DNA from: an uncultured Rivibacter sp.
GTDB taxonomy: Bacteria > Pseudomonadota > Gammaproteobacteria > Burkholderiales > Burkholderiaceae
Length of the DNA stretch: 6,100 bases
Direction: 5' to 3'
NCBI GenBank assembly: GCA_946481025.1
Contig: CAMLNA010000201.1
Span: forward strand, 1 to 6,100
Shown: piece by piece, positions 5,351 to 6,100 of the stretch
Numbering within the stretch: position 1 is the stretch's first letter
How the letters are laid out: every line of letters begins with the position of its first letter
The notes under the pieces: generated by a model
What the model was told of the DNA's origin: nothing
Seen by the model: the letters and a program-made list of their open reading frames with translations, nothing else
Database searches by the model: none
Made by a program: the position numbers and the translations under genes

Positions 5351-6100
5351 CTAGACGCGGATGCGGATGATCTGGCGCATCCACAGGATGCCCACCACCA
5401 TCATGAACAGCGCGATGCCGACGATGCGCAGGCCGGCCGGGTCGGTCCACAGCACCGCCATGAACTTCGGGTTCACCAGGTTCACCACCAGCGCCACCAC
5501 GAAAGGCAGCGCGGTGAGGATCACCGCAGACAGCCGGCCCTCGGCCGACAGCGTGCGGATCTCGCCCAGCAGCTTCAGGCGCTGGCGCACGATGGAGGCG
5601 ATCTTGTCCAGCAGCTCGGCGAGGTTGCCTCCGGACTCGCGCTGGATCATCACGGCCACCACGAAGTAGCTCACGTCGGGCAGCGGCACGCGCTCGGCCA
5701 GGTGGGCGAGCGCGTCGTTCACCGGGACGCCGTAGTTCATCTCGTCGAACAGGATGCGGAAGTCGCGCCCCAGCGGCTCGGCCATCTCGTCGCCCACCAT
5801 CTTCACCGCCGTGGGGAAGGCATGGCCGGCACGCATGGCGCGGCCCATGAGGTCGAGCGCCTCGGGGAACTGGCGTTCGATGCGCCCGATGCGTTCGGCG
5901 CGACGCCTGGCCACGCGCCACCACGGCAGCAGCGCGAGCACGAGGCCAAGCACCGCGCCGAAGATCGGCGGCTTGCCCAGCAGCACGGGCAGCAGCATCC
6001 CGCCCATGCCCAGCATGGCCGACAGCAGCATCAGCTCCACCGGCGACACCGCCATCGCCGAGGCGCTCACGAAGCGCTGCAGCTTCTGGCCGGCCGTGGC
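5351..6100 (-). CDS. tadB: Type II secretion F-family platform protein TadB, 5' end outside the window
   Basis: TadB pairs with TadC as the inner-membrane platform of the Tad/Flp pilus. The visible 249 residues run open to the right edge. An in-frame GTG at 6070 is best read as an internal valine, because the frame continues upstream (ATAGQKLQRFV) and TadB proteins are usually about 300-330 aa, so roughly 70 residues are missing. Visible parts are two closely spaced membrane helices (about visible residues 19-60, VELMLLSAMLG and then AVLGLVLALLPWW), and a cytoplasmic T2SF domain with FPEALDLMGRAMRAGHAF, FDEMNYGVPVNDALAHLAERV and QRESGGNLAELLDKIA. Two C-terminal helices follow (LSAVILTALPFVVALVVNL; IVGIALFMMVVGILW). 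Ends in TAG, 30 nt before the tadC start. First visible gene of the tadB-tadC-lipoprotein cluster. Confidence 0.95.
   Translation of the reverse strand, partial: ATAGQKLQRFVSASAMAVSPVELMLLSAMLGMGGMLLPVLLGKPPIFGAVLGLVLALLPWWRVARRRAERIGRIERQFPEALDLMGRAMRAGHAFPTAVKMVGDEMAEPLGRDFRILFDEMNYGVPVNDALAHLAERVPLPDVSYFVVAVMIQRESGGNLAELLDKIASIVRQRLKLLGEIRTLSAEGRLSAVILTALPFVVALVVNLVNPKFMAVLWTDPAGLRIVGIALFMMVVGILWMRQIIRIRV

Noticed and set aside
5351..6070. A complete 239-aa TadB starting at a GTG at 6070
   Set aside because: The frame stays open beyond this codon to the window edge, the product would be shorter than usual for TadB, and the codon is more simply an internal valine.
1..6100. A mobile element, CRISPR array, defence system or other undescribed multi-gene system
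   Set aside because: Codon bias looks uniform across the window. There are no transposase or integrase genes, no spaced repeat arrays and no tRNA. All but one gene belong to known families in expected arrangements.

Overview
The window is very GC-rich, with strong G/C preference at third codon positions on both strands. Its proteins resemble those of Betaproteobacteria, most likely order Burkholderiales (a Rubrivivax/Leptothrix/Roseateles-like relative). This placement rests on protein character and gene content only, since there is no rRNA or other marker here.

Left half, plus strand (16-2938): a compact cell-division operon, minC-minD-minE, followed 13 nt later by rdgC. MinD is the membrane-bound ATPase, MinC the FtsZ antagonist it recruits, and MinE the topological factor that drives MinCD oscillation; together they keep the Z ring at mid-cell. 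RdgC is a DNA-binding protein that limits RecA access to DNA. Its spacing from minE suggests it is co-transcribed with the division genes. The min promoter, if it is adjacent, lies outside the window.

Middle (2939-3372): rdgC ends 28 nt from the end of a convergent small minus-strand gene (93 aa, unrecognised). Two short GC-rich hairpins overlap in this junction, one carrying the small gene's stop codon in its loop. Upstream of the small gene is a 124-nt spacer. It contains a perfect 19-bp inverted repeat with a 5-nt loop, starting 4 nt after the stop codon of the next minus-strand gene.

Right half, minus strand (3373-6100): the distal part of a Tad (tight adherence, type IVc pilus) locus, read as tadB -> tadC -> a TadD-like lipoprotein gene. 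tadB enters from beyond the right edge and lacks its N-terminal coding part. TadB and TadC are the paired inner-membrane platform proteins of the Flp pilus machine. The lipoprotein has a lipobox, tetratricopeptide repeats, a long Ala/Pro linker and a C-terminal LytR_C-like domain.

I found no tRNA, rRNA, CRISPR, insertion sequence or clearly new system. The points most worth a second look are the palindrome, the TPR plus LytR_C architecture, the min-rdgC linkage and the unrecognised 93-aa gene.
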